The notes under the pieces were generated by a model. It worked only from the letters and a program-made list of their open reading frames with translations. It searched no databases and was not told the origin of the DNA. Made by a program: the position numbers and the translations under genes. Below are positions 36,861-43,724 of a stretch of 64,000 nucleotides of DNA, in pieces (the stretch's first letter is position 1; every line of letters starts with the position of its first letter). Source of the stretch: Halorubrum laminariae (GTDB lineage Archaea; Halobacteriota; Halobacteria; Halobacteriales; Haloferacaceae); contig NZ_JANHDL010000005.1 of the NCBI RefSeq assembly GCF_024494655.1, positions 62,001 to 126,000 on the forward strand, read 5' to 3'.

Positions 36861-37307
36861 ATGACCACGGTCACGCTCGTCGGTACGCGGCTCGCGGACA
36901 TCGGCCGCGAGTTCGTCTACGAGGGCGAATCGCCCGACTGCGAGGGATGTCCGTACCGCGGGCAGTGTCTCAACCTCTCCGAGGGTACCCGGTATCGGGT
37001 GACGGGAATCCGAGAGAACGCGCAGACTCTCGACTGCGCCGTCCACGACGCCGGCGTCCGCGCGGTCGAGGTCGAGCCGGCTCCCGTCCCCGCCACCGTC
37101 CCGTCGAAGCGGGCGTACGCCGGGAGCAAGGCCTCGCTCGCGGGACCGTGCCCGCACACCGAGTGCCCGAGCCACGGCTACTGCGTCCCCGACGGGGTCG
37201 ACTTCGACGAGGAGCGCGTCATCGATCAGGTGCTCGGCGAGCCGCCGCACGACGAGTGCGCGCTCGACCGCGACCTGACGCTCGTGGAGTTTCGCGCCGA
37301 GGAGTGA
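36861..37307 (+). CDS. UPF0179 family protein
   Basis: 148 residues. Seen: start MTTVTLVGTRLADIGREFVY, and a cysteine set in PDCEGCPYRGQC, LDCAVHD, CPHTECPSHGYCVP and DECALD, likely binding metal or an Fe-S cluster. The family is conserved across archaea without a settled function. ATG 36861 matches the family start; the long open frame upstream is antisense to tmcA. Divergent from tmcA. Confidence 0.88.
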   Translation: MTTVTLVGTRLADIGREFVYEGESPDCEGCPYRGQCLNLSEGTRYRVTGIRENAQTLDCAVHDAGVRAVEVEPAPVPATVPSKRAYAGSKASLAGPCPHTECPSHGYCVPDGVDFDEERVIDQVLGEPPHDECALDRDLTLVEFRAEE

Positions 37308-37337
37308 GGCGCGGAGCGAAACGACGGTTCGGCCGAC

Positions 37338-38063
37338 CTACAGCGCGGTGACCGCGTTCAGCGTGATCCGGATCGCGCGTTCAACGTTGTCTTTGGCCTT
37401 CTCCGGGAGCTCGTCGTCTCCATCCGCTCCCTTCTGCGTTCCCGCGACGAGGTTGCCGTCGACGGTACAGATCGCTCCGGCCCGCAGTCCCTTTCGCCGA
37501 GCGAGCGAGAAGACGGTCGCGGCCTCCATCTCGATCGCGAGCAGGTTCGCGTCGTTCCAGTCGTCGACGTACTCGTCGCTCTCGTTGTAGAACGCGTCGT
37601 CGGAGACGATGGGGCCGACGTGGATCTCCTCGTCGTTGGCCTCGGCAGCCGAGACGAGTTCGGTGAGCGCGTCGTAATCGGGGACAGCCGGGTACTCGAC
37701 CGACTCGTACCGCTTGCTCGTCCCCTCCTCTTTGGCCGCGCCGGTCGCGACAACCATGTCGCCGACCTCCATGTCCGCCTGTAACGCCCCGCAGGTGCCG
37801 CACCGGAGGAACGTATCCACGCCGACCCGCGCGAGTTCCTCGACTGCGATCGCGGCCGACGGGCAGCCGATCCCCGTCGAGCAGATCGTGAGGTCGACGC
37901 CCTCGTAGCTCGCGTTGACGACCTTGTACTCGCGGTTCTGCGCGGCGACCTCGCTGTCGTCACACAGGTCGGCGATCCGGTCGACGCGACCGGGGTCGCC
38001 GGGGATGATCGCGATCTCGTGGACATCTCCCTCCTCGACCAGCAGGTGCGGCTGTTTCGCCAT
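37338..38063 (-). CDS. udp: Nucleoside (uridine/guanosine-type) phosphorylase
   Basis: 241 residues. PNP/UDP-family phosphorylase releasing base and ribose-1-phosphate. Seen: phosphate-binding IIPGDPGRVDRIA near 20, TICSTGIGCPSAAIAVEEL near 65, RCGTCGALQADM near 95, and the nucleoside-binding NLLAIEMEAATVFSLA near 180. The base specificity cannot be read; family members in haloarchaea include the guanosine phosphorylase of the Rubisco-independent pentose bisphosphate route. This makes it a possible feeder for the 50215-53846 cluster, though it is 12 kb away. Confidence 0.9.
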   Translation of the reverse strand: MAKQPHLLVEEGDVHEIAIIPGDPGRVDRIADLCDDSEVAAQNREYKVVNASYEGVDLTICSTGIGCPSAAIAVEELARVGVDTFLRCGTCGALQADMEVGDMVVATGAAKEEGTSKRYESVEYPAVPDYDALTELVSAAEANDEEIHVGPIVSDDAFYNESDEYVDDWNDANLLAIEMEAATVFSLARRKGLRAGAICTVDGNLVAGTQKGADGDDELPEKAKDNVERAIRITLNAVTAL

Positions 38064-38218
38064 ATGCGTCGAGACTCCCGCGCCGAGCAAAAACGGACCG
38101 GTCGGGTGACGGGATAGCGGCCGCAAACTCGAATTGATATCGCGGAATATAATTTATCATTAGTCTGGAGGCGTCGCTACCACCTTCGCGGCCGCCCCGG
38201 CAGGTTAACCGATCGACC

Positions 38219-38226
38219 GGTTTATC
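38219..38226 (+). promoter_or_regulatory. TATA box of a small membrane-protein gene
   Basis: GGTTTATC centred about 28 bases before the ATG at 38250, supporting expression of this short gene. Confidence 0.5.
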
Positions 38227-38249
38227 GCCCGTCGACGGCAGATTCGGGC

Positions 38250-38432
38250 ATGCCCGACTCGGACGCCGACTCCATCGCTTCGACGATCGTCGCCGTCGTG
38301 ATCGCCTTCGCTCTCGTCACGCTCGTCGCGGGATACTTCCTCGGAGCCAACTGGACGCAGGCGGTGCTGGTCGGCGGGTTCGCGAGCGTCGTGGCCGCCG
38401 CGTCGGCGTGGCTGACGGCGCGGAGAGAGTGA
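38250..38432 (+). CDS. 60-residue two-helix membrane protein
   Basis: Acidic start (MPDSDADS), then two transmembrane helices (STIVAVVIAFALVTLVAGYF and AVLVGGFASVVAAASAWLT) and a basic end (ARRE). A well-spaced TATA box supports it as real. No family recognised. Confidence 0.7.
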   Translation: MPDSDADSIASTIVAVVIAFALVTLVAGYFLGANWTQAVLVGGFASVVAAASAWLTARRE

Positions 38433-38486
38433 CGACCAAATTGTTGATCGGGTTCAATCCCACGCGCAGTCAATTCCCCCGACCCG

Positions 38487-39830
38487 TCAGGGAACTACGA
38501 ACCCCTGACTCGGCGTACCGTTAACGGTGATATCGTCGGGATCGTACACTAGAGTCCCACCGTTGTTCCCTTGACCGGCTAGACTGAGCTGATCCACGTA
38601 GAGGGTGGCACTCGAGACCCCGAGGTCAGCGGTGTACCCACCACCGTCGAGATCTGCCGAGATGAGAGAGATATCTCCGTTCGAGTTGAGCGTGATATCA
38701 CCATTGTTGGCGTTCATCGTCGTTTCGTTCGCGAATATGCGCCCGTCGGTACTCCTGATGGTGATCCCGTCGTTGCCCCGAGCTGTCAGGCTCGCTCCGT
38801 CGATTCGGATGTCGCCCGTCGCGGTCAGCTGAACCGTGTCGCCGGTGGACGTGAAGTCGGTGCCTGCGGTGATCGTCTTCGCAGTGATATCGACCGCGTC
38901 GCCGGTCGATCTGATCTCCCCAACCTCGGGGTAGATCACCAGATCGACATCCGGGTCGTTGTATCCGTCTTCCAAGTCCTCTTTGCTTATCACCTCCTCA
39001 CCGGGGTCGTAGACACCGTTTCCGTTGGGATCGTTGAACGCCGATCCGTCGCCGTTCCCGTCTTCCGGCGGCTGGGCGGTGTCGGTGTCGACAACGGTGA
39101 CCGTGGTCGTCGTGGTGTCCGTCAAGCCTTCGTCGTCCGTGACCGTCAACTCGACCGTCACATTCTGATCACTAGAGACGTCTGTCGGCGCGTTGTACGT
39201 CGCGTTCGGCGTCGCGGTGTCGTCCTCAGCTACCGACCCGGCACCCGACGTGATCGTCCACGAGTAGCTCTCGATCGAGCCGTCGGCGTCGCTGCTTCCC
39301 GACCCGTCGAGAGTGATACTGTACCCTTCACCGACTCGGTCCAGCGAGTCGGCAACGGCAGTCGGCGGGCCGTTCCCCGACTCCGCTGACAGCGGCGACC
39401 GAAGCGTGTGGTACAGCCGGTCTCCGCTCTCGGTGTCGAAGAGGAACACGTCGATATACCCTGAGAACGAGTGGTTCACTGTCACCTCGTCGCCGACGTC
39501 GAACGTCTCGGTTTTTCCTTGCCTGTCGGTATACGTCCCGTTCACTCCGCCGTCAGCTATCTCCGCGAGGGAGTACGGTCCCACGCGGCCGGTGTCGCCG
39601 CCCAACCGGAACAGAACGTTGTCCGTCTCAAGACTTGGACCACCAACGTGCCGAACGGTTACCGCGGATTCCGTAACTTCGGTTTTGATATTAAGACGGG
39701 TGTTGTCGCTCTGTTCTTGTATGGTGCTCGTCTGCACAAGAATACCGGTACCGAGCGTCACTGACGCCACAACCACGATCGCGACGAGGAGGATAACGCC
39801 GATCGATTCGGTGACGGCTCGGTCGTTCAT
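38487..39830 (-). CDS. Type IV pilin-like surface protein with PKD domain and repetitive beta-rich tail
   Basis: 447 residues. Seen: the archaeal pilin N-terminal domain, short charged leader then a hydrophobic helix (MNDRAVTESIGVILLVAIVV, with a likely prepilin-type cleavage before the helix), a beta-rich region, a PKD-type Ig domain (PPTAVADSLDRVG, SDADGSIESYSWTI) near 145-245, a Ca-binding-like DPNGNGVYDPGEE, and a C-terminal part of short repeating TGDIRIDGASLTARGN / NGDITLNSNGDISLIS strands like a beta-helix. Probably a membrane-anchored surface or pseudopilin protein. Start ATG 39830 gives the pilin signature. Confidence 0.8.
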   Translation of the reverse strand: MNDRAVTESIGVILLVAIVVVASVTLGTGILVQTSTIQEQSDNTRLNIKTEVTESAVTVRHVGGPSLETDNVLFRLGGDTGRVGPYSLAEIADGGVNGTYTDRQGKTETFDVGDEVTVNHSFSGYIDVFLFDTESGDRLYHTLRSPLSAESGNGPPTAVADSLDRVGEGYSITLDGSGSSDADGSIESYSWTITSGAGSVAEDDTATPNATYNAPTDVSSDQNVTVELTVTDDEGLTDTTTTTVTVVDTDTAQPPEDGNGDGSAFNDPNGNGVYDPGEEVISKEDLEDGYNDPDVDLVIYPEVGEIRSTGDAVDITAKTITAGTDFTSTGDTVQLTATGDIRIDGASLTARGNDGITIRSTDGRIFANETTMNANNGDITLNSNGDISLISADLDGGGYTADLGVSSATLYVDQLSLAGQGNNGGTLVYDPDDITVNGTPSQGFVVP

Positions 39831-39979
39831 GGGAAGTGCTGTCGCCCGTGCCGGTCGGACTTCTGTGGCCAATGGCGTTCCAAATGGGGCCCGGGATAGG
39901 AGAGCTAGGCCACCGGTGTTTAGAAGTGTTTTGTCCATGAGGCCGAGCCGCAGCGATTCCGCATCGCACTTGGTGGAGC

Positions 39980-39987
39980 GTTTATGT
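39980..39987 (+). promoter_or_regulatory. TATA box of the rightward pilin-like gene
   Basis: GTTTATGT centred about 28 bases before ATG 40011. The in-frame ATG at 39984 is inside the TATA box, so 40011 is the likely start. Confidence 0.5.
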
Positions 39988-40010
39988 CCGTGGGGCATAG
40001 ACGTTGGATC

Positions 40011-40808
40011 ATGGGACCCACGCCTGCCGATCGAGGGCAGTCAAATGTCGTGGGATTCATCCTTATTTTTGGGTTTCTGCTGGTCAGCTACTCGTTATTT
40101 CAAGCGTACGTGATTCCGAACCAGAACGCGGAGATCGAGTACCAGCATTATCAGGACGTTCGGGACGACATGACGGACCTGTACGCCGAGATAATTACGC
40201 TCAGTGAGTCGTCGAGCGATCGTCAGGTGCTCGTTCCCGTCGATTTGGGGATGTACTACCCGTCACGGTTGCTGTTCCTGAACCCTCCTCCAGCGGCGGG
40301 ATCGATCCGGAGCAGCACACAGGGGGCGATCCAGATCGGCGGAGCAAACGCGACTGAGATCTGCGGCGGTAGCGACACAACCGGACTCATCTACTCGCCG
40401 AGTTACAGGGTTACGAACCAGCCGGACCTTCGGTACGAGAACGGACTGCTGTACGTGGAGGCGGACAACGGCGCGAACGCGATGCTTGAACAGCGGCCGA
40501 TCCTTACCGGGGACACGATCAACCTCTACCGCCTGTCCGGAACGCTACGCACCCAGTCGGGCACCGACACGCTTCCGCTCGAAATAACCGGTCCCGGAAC
40601 CTCCGACAACTCCGCCACCGGCGTCTCGGTGACAAACGTCACTCTCCGAAGTGACCTCCCGGCAGAGGAGTGGAACCAGAGCGTTCTCACGGGTGATCAG
40701 AGCGAACTCCACGCGGTGACTGTCGACGACGACACCGTTCGGATCGAAGGGTTCAGCGGTAACTACGACGTGAGATGCCACTCCGTCGGGCTCGGGCAGC
40801 GGCCATGA
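40011..40808 (+). CDS. Pilin-like membrane-anchored secreted protein
   Basis: 265 residues. Seen: start MGPTPADRGQSNVVGFILIF, with the RGQSNVVG motif and hydrophobic helix typical of haloarchaeal pseudopilin-like proteins, then an extracellular Asn/Thr/Ser-rich domain of mixed beta strands with N-glycosylation-type sequons. No catalytic motif. It is divergent from the PKD pilin-like gene across 180 bases. The pair may form part of a pilus or secreted complex, but no assembly ATPase or platform gene is present here. Confidence 0.75.
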   Translation: MGPTPADRGQSNVVGFILIFGFLLVSYSLFQAYVIPNQNAEIEYQHYQDVRDDMTDLYAEIITLSESSSDRQVLVPVDLGMYYPSRLLFLNPPPAAGSIRSSTQGAIQIGGANATEICGGSDTTGLIYSPSYRVTNQPDLRYENGLLYVEADNGANAMLEQRPILTGDTINLYRLSGTLRTQSGTDTLPLEITGPGTSDNSATGVSVTNVTLRSDLPAEEWNQSVLTGDQSELHAVTVDDDTVRIEGFSGNYDVRCHSVGLGQRP

Positions 40809-40869
40809 GTCGATGGTGAACGTCGCAAACAGTCGATCGACGATCGACGTAACTGACCATCGACAAAGC

Positions 40870-40877
40870 CATATGCC
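40870..40877 (+). promoter_or_regulatory. TATA box of the HMG-CoA synthase gene
   Basis: CATATGCC centred about 25 bases before the ATG at 40898. Confidence 0.5.
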
Positions 40878-40897
40878 GGCCGCATGAACGATCGCCT

Positions 40898-42241
40898 ATG
40901 ACCGCAGTCGGCATCGACGGTGTCGGAATCTGGACCGGAAACCTCAAACTCGACCTTCCGGGCACGTTCGCGCCGGAGAAGGGCGACGACCCGGAGAAGT
41001 ACACGAAGGGGCTCGGCCTCAACAACTCCTCGTTCCCGGACGTGTACGAGGACATCGTCACGATGGGCGCGAACGCCGCGAAGAATCTGATGGACCGCAA
41101 GGGTCTCGAACCCGCAGATATCGGTCGGATCGACGTGGCGACGGAGTCGGCGTTCGACCACTCCAAGCCCGTGTCGACGTACATTGCAGGCTGTCTCGAA
41201 CAGGTGTACGACGGCGATTTTACCCATGCCAACAAAGGCGAGCGGAAGTTCGCCTGCCTCGCCGGGACGCAGGCGATAGACGACGCGTACAACTGGATTC
41301 AGGCGGGTCGGAACCGAAATCGTCCGGCGCTCGTCATCACGACGGACACGGCGCTGTACGCCCGCGGCGATCCGGGCGAGGCGACGCAGGGTGCCGGTGC
41401 CGTCGCGATGCTGATCGACGAGGACCCATCCATCGTGGCGCTCTCGACAGACCAAGGATACGGGTCGAAAGACGAGACGGACTTCCTGAAGCCGAACCAG
41501 CAGTTCCCGAGCGTCGACGGCAAGCGCTCGGTGCAGGTGTACCTCTCTCGGATGCGCGAGGCGCTCGAAGACTACGAGTCGGTCACAGATGATATCGAGC
41601 TCGACGATTTCGTATACGCCCCGTTCCACACACCGTTCCCGGGGATGGTCCGGAAGGCGGCGCTGCTGGCGTATCGACACGTCATCCGCGACACGGAATA
41701 CGAGGACGAACTCGCAGACGTGATCGGCCGACAGCCGCGCGAAGCTGACTTCGCCGACCGCGAGTCCTACGAAGGGGCGATACGCGACTACATGGACGAG
41801 TTGAAGCGGACCGAACAGTATCAGTCGTGGTACGATACCGTCGTCGAACCGACGCTCGGGCTCTCGCGCGAGGTCGGCAACTGGTACACGAGCTCCGTGC
41901 ATATCGCCCGCGTCAGCGCGCTACGTGACGCCATCGAGCGCGGCGGATCGTTCGTCGGGGACACGCTGCTCGTCGCCTCGTACGGCTCCGGGGCGCAAGC
42001 CGAGATCCACTCCGAGACCATCCGCGAGGGGTGGCGCGCGGAGATAGAGGGGCTCGACATCGACGACCAGCTCGTCGCCCGCTACAACCTGACGTGGAGC
42101 GAGTACGAGGACGTCCACGACGTTCACGAGTACGATATGGACATCGACCGCGAGATAGAGGAGTTCACGCAGCCGGACGCGGAATTCGTGTTCACCGGCT
42201 GGGGCCGGATGAACGAGCGGAAGTACGAGTACGTCGAATAG
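40898..42241 (+). CDS. Hydroxymethylglutaryl-CoA synthase
   Basis: 447 residues. It condenses acetyl-CoA and acetoacetyl-CoA to HMG-CoA for the mevalonate route to archaeal isoprenoid lipids. Seen: VGIDGVGIWTGNLKLD opening, catalytic Cys99 in YIAGCLEQVYDG, FAPFHTPFPGMVRKA-type region (YAPFHTPFPGMVRKA) with the catalytic His, and SYGSGAQAEI near the end. The eukaryote-like length and motif set match the haloarchaeal enzyme. Followed by the S19e gene with its own promoter. Confidence 0.95.
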   Translation: MTAVGIDGVGIWTGNLKLDLPGTFAPEKGDDPEKYTKGLGLNNSSFPDVYEDIVTMGANAAKNLMDRKGLEPADIGRIDVATESAFDHSKPVSTYIAGCLEQVYDGDFTHANKGERKFACLAGTQAIDDAYNWIQAGRNRNRPALVITTDTALYARGDPGEATQGAGAVAMLIDEDPSIVALSTDQGYGSKDETDFLKPNQQFPSVDGKRSVQVYLSRMREALEDYESVTDDIELDDFVYAPFHTPFPGMVRKAALLAYRHVIRDTEYEDELADVIGRQPREADFADRESYEGAIRDYMDELKRTEQYQSWYDTVVEPTLGLSREVGNWYTSSVHIARVSALRDAIERGGSFVGDTLLVASYGSGAQAEIHSETIREGWRAEIEGLDIDDQLVARYNLTWSEYEDVHDVHEYDMDIDREIEEFTQPDAEFVFTGWGRMNERKYEYVE

Positions 42242-42289
42242 TCGTATCCCCGTGAAAACGGGTCACACGACGCCTCTCGAATACGATGG

Positions 42290-42297
42290 GTTTAAAC
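42290..42297 (+). promoter_or_regulatory. TATA box of the S19e gene
   Basis: GTTTAAAC centred about 28 bases before ATG 42322. This shows that the ATG at 42286, which lies within the element, is not used. Confidence 0.55.
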
Positions 42298-42321
42298 GAC
42301 GTTAGGCTGAATCTGACTGCA

Positions 42322-42777
42322 ATGGTAACCATCTACGACGTGCCGGCCGACGCCCTCATCGAGGCGGTCGCCGCACGACTCGAAGACCGGATCGACGAGC
42401 CGGAGTGGGTCGAGTTCGCGAAAAGTGGCGCAGGCAAAGAGCTACCTCCGGAACAGGAGGACTTCTGGTACGTTCGCTCCGCGAGCCTGCTCCGCAAGGT
42501 TGCACAGAACGAACCGATCGGCATCGAGCGACTCGCGACCGAGTACGGCTCCAAAAAGCGTGGCTCGAACCGCTACATCGTCCGTCCGGGTGAACACGAA
42601 GGAGGGTCCCGAAAACTCATCCGCACATCGCTTCAGGTGCTCGAAGATGAGGGGCTCGTGACGACTGCCGCCGGCGAGGGTCGCCGGATCTCCGACGATG
42701 GTGAAGCCTTCCTCACCGAGGTCGCGACTGAGGTCTTCGAGGATCTCGACCGCCCGGAACTCGAACGCTACGCGTAG
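42322..42777 (+). CDS. rps19e: 30S ribosomal protein S19e
   Basis: 151 residues, archaeal/eukaryotic ribosomal protein of the small-subunit head. Seen: MVTIYDVPADALIEAVAARL, the conserved PEWVEFAKSGAGKELPPEQEDFWYVRSASLL in parts (WVEFAKSGAGKELPP, DFWYVRSASLLRKVA), YGSKKRGSNRY and LEDEGLVTTA near the end. Full length. A T tract at 42787-42791 may end the transcript. Confidence 0.96.
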   Translation: MVTIYDVPADALIEAVAARLEDRIDEPEWVEFAKSGAGKELPPEQEDFWYVRSASLLRKVAQNEPIGIERLATEYGSKKRGSNRYIVRPGEHEGGSRKLIRTSLQVLEDEGLVTTAAGEGRRISDDGEAFLTEVATEVFEDLDRPELERYA

Positions 42778-42786
42778 ATCGCTCGA

Positions 42787-42796
42787 TTTTTCTATT
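42787..42796 (+). terminator. Possible T-rich terminator after S19e
   Basis: A five-T tract ten bases after the S19e stop codon. Archaeal terminators are often simple T runs; nothing else supports it. Confidence 0.3.
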
Positions 42797-42881
42797 CACC
42801 CTCGTTCGCCTAGCCTCGGCTCCCGATGCGAGCAGGGTTGCTCGCGTTCTCTCGGTCGCAACGACGATCATCGCAACTCCA

Positions 42882-42900
42882 GCGATATATCGTATATCGC
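42882..42900. promoter_or_regulatory. 8-bp inverted repeat in A/T-rich intergenic DNA
   Basis: Arms GCGATATA and TATATCGC with a three-base centre, perfect. It sits in the A/T-rich 42778-43043 gap before the lower-GC methyltransferase gene, about 145 bases from its start, followed by AATATTAAATTAG. It could be an operator or TATA region for a short or lost gene (ATG at 42927 opens only ten codons). Confidence 0.4.
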
Positions 42901-43013
42901 AATATTAAATTAGTTCTCCTTTCAAGATGAGCTTCCAAACGACATCCCCAGTATTGTAAGTCGATAACGAGGGCAGAGAATACGCTGGTACTCAAGCAGG
43001 CACTGTTCGACGG

Positions 43014-43021
43014 CATTTTAC
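43014..43021 (+). promoter_or_regulatory. TATA-like element of the lower-GC methyltransferase gene
   Basis: CATTTTAC centred about 27 bases before GTG 43044, supporting that codon over the TTG at 43026. Confidence 0.45.
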
Positions 43022-43043
43022 CGCTTTGCGTGAGTCAATACAC

Positions 43044-43664
43044 GTGGAACCTAATTCCGTCCGAAACACGTGGACAGACCGGGCGGGCGAATACTCACCA
43101 GCGTACTATGCACATTACGGTCCCAATGAGACGAGTACGTTGATTTGCGACATCCTCAGCGAGTACCTCGACCATGACGCAACTGTTCTCGAACTCGGGT
43201 GTGGGTCTGGTCGTCACCTCAAATACCTCGCTAACCACGGCTTCGAGAACCTCTCGGGCGTCGACATCAACGCCGAGGCATTTGACACAATGCAGGAGAC
43301 CTATCCTGAACTCGCCGGCGACGGAACGTTTCACTGTAGCCCGATCGAGAATATCATCGATGACTTCGACGACGGACAGTTCGACGCCGTCTACTCGGTC
43401 GAAACACTCCAACATCTCCATCCCGATGTCGAGTGGGTGTTCGAGGAGGTGGCTCGAATCACCGATAGCATCCTCATCACGGCAGAGATTGAGGCACCAG
43501 TACACAAATCATCGCCGTCTGACCCAGACGTGAACTACGTCGATGACGACACTCCACTATACTACCGAGACTGGGGCGACATCTTCACCTCGCTTGATCT
43601 CGTCGAGGTTGATGTCGTCCAAGGTACCAGAGACACCACGCGGACCTTTCGTCCGGCTAACTGA
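43044..43664 (+). CDS. Class I SAM-dependent methyltransferase, lower-GC
   Basis: 206 residues with a GTG start. Seen: EYSPAYYAHYGPNETS, SAM motif I VLELGCGSGRHLKYLA near 50, LSGVDINAEAFDTM and FDAVYSVETLQHLHP. Similar enzymes occur in glycan or small-molecule clusters; the acceptor is unknown. Codon use has many more A/T third positions than the neighbours (for example tat, aca, agt) and the upstream gap is A/T-rich, which suggests recent acquisition. TTG 43026 is the alternative start. Confidence 0.75.
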   Translation: MEPNSVRNTWTDRAGEYSPAYYAHYGPNETSTLICDILSEYLDHDATVLELGCGSGRHLKYLANHGFENLSGVDINAEAFDTMQETYPELAGDGTFHCSPIENIIDDFDDGQFDAVYSVETLQHLHPDVEWVFEEVARITDSILITAEIEAPVHKSSPSDPDVNYVDDDTPLYYRDWGDIFTSLDLVEVDVVQGTRDTTRTFRPAN

Positions 43665-43724
43665 TATTCCGCGTTCACCGAGAGGCCCTGATGGTGGGAT
43701 ATGGCCGCCGACTCAGCGGACCCG

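Noticed and set aside
42927..42959. Ten-codon frame MSFQTTSPVL after an A/T-rich element
   Set aside because: Too short, with no coupling to a neighbour; at most a broken gene start.
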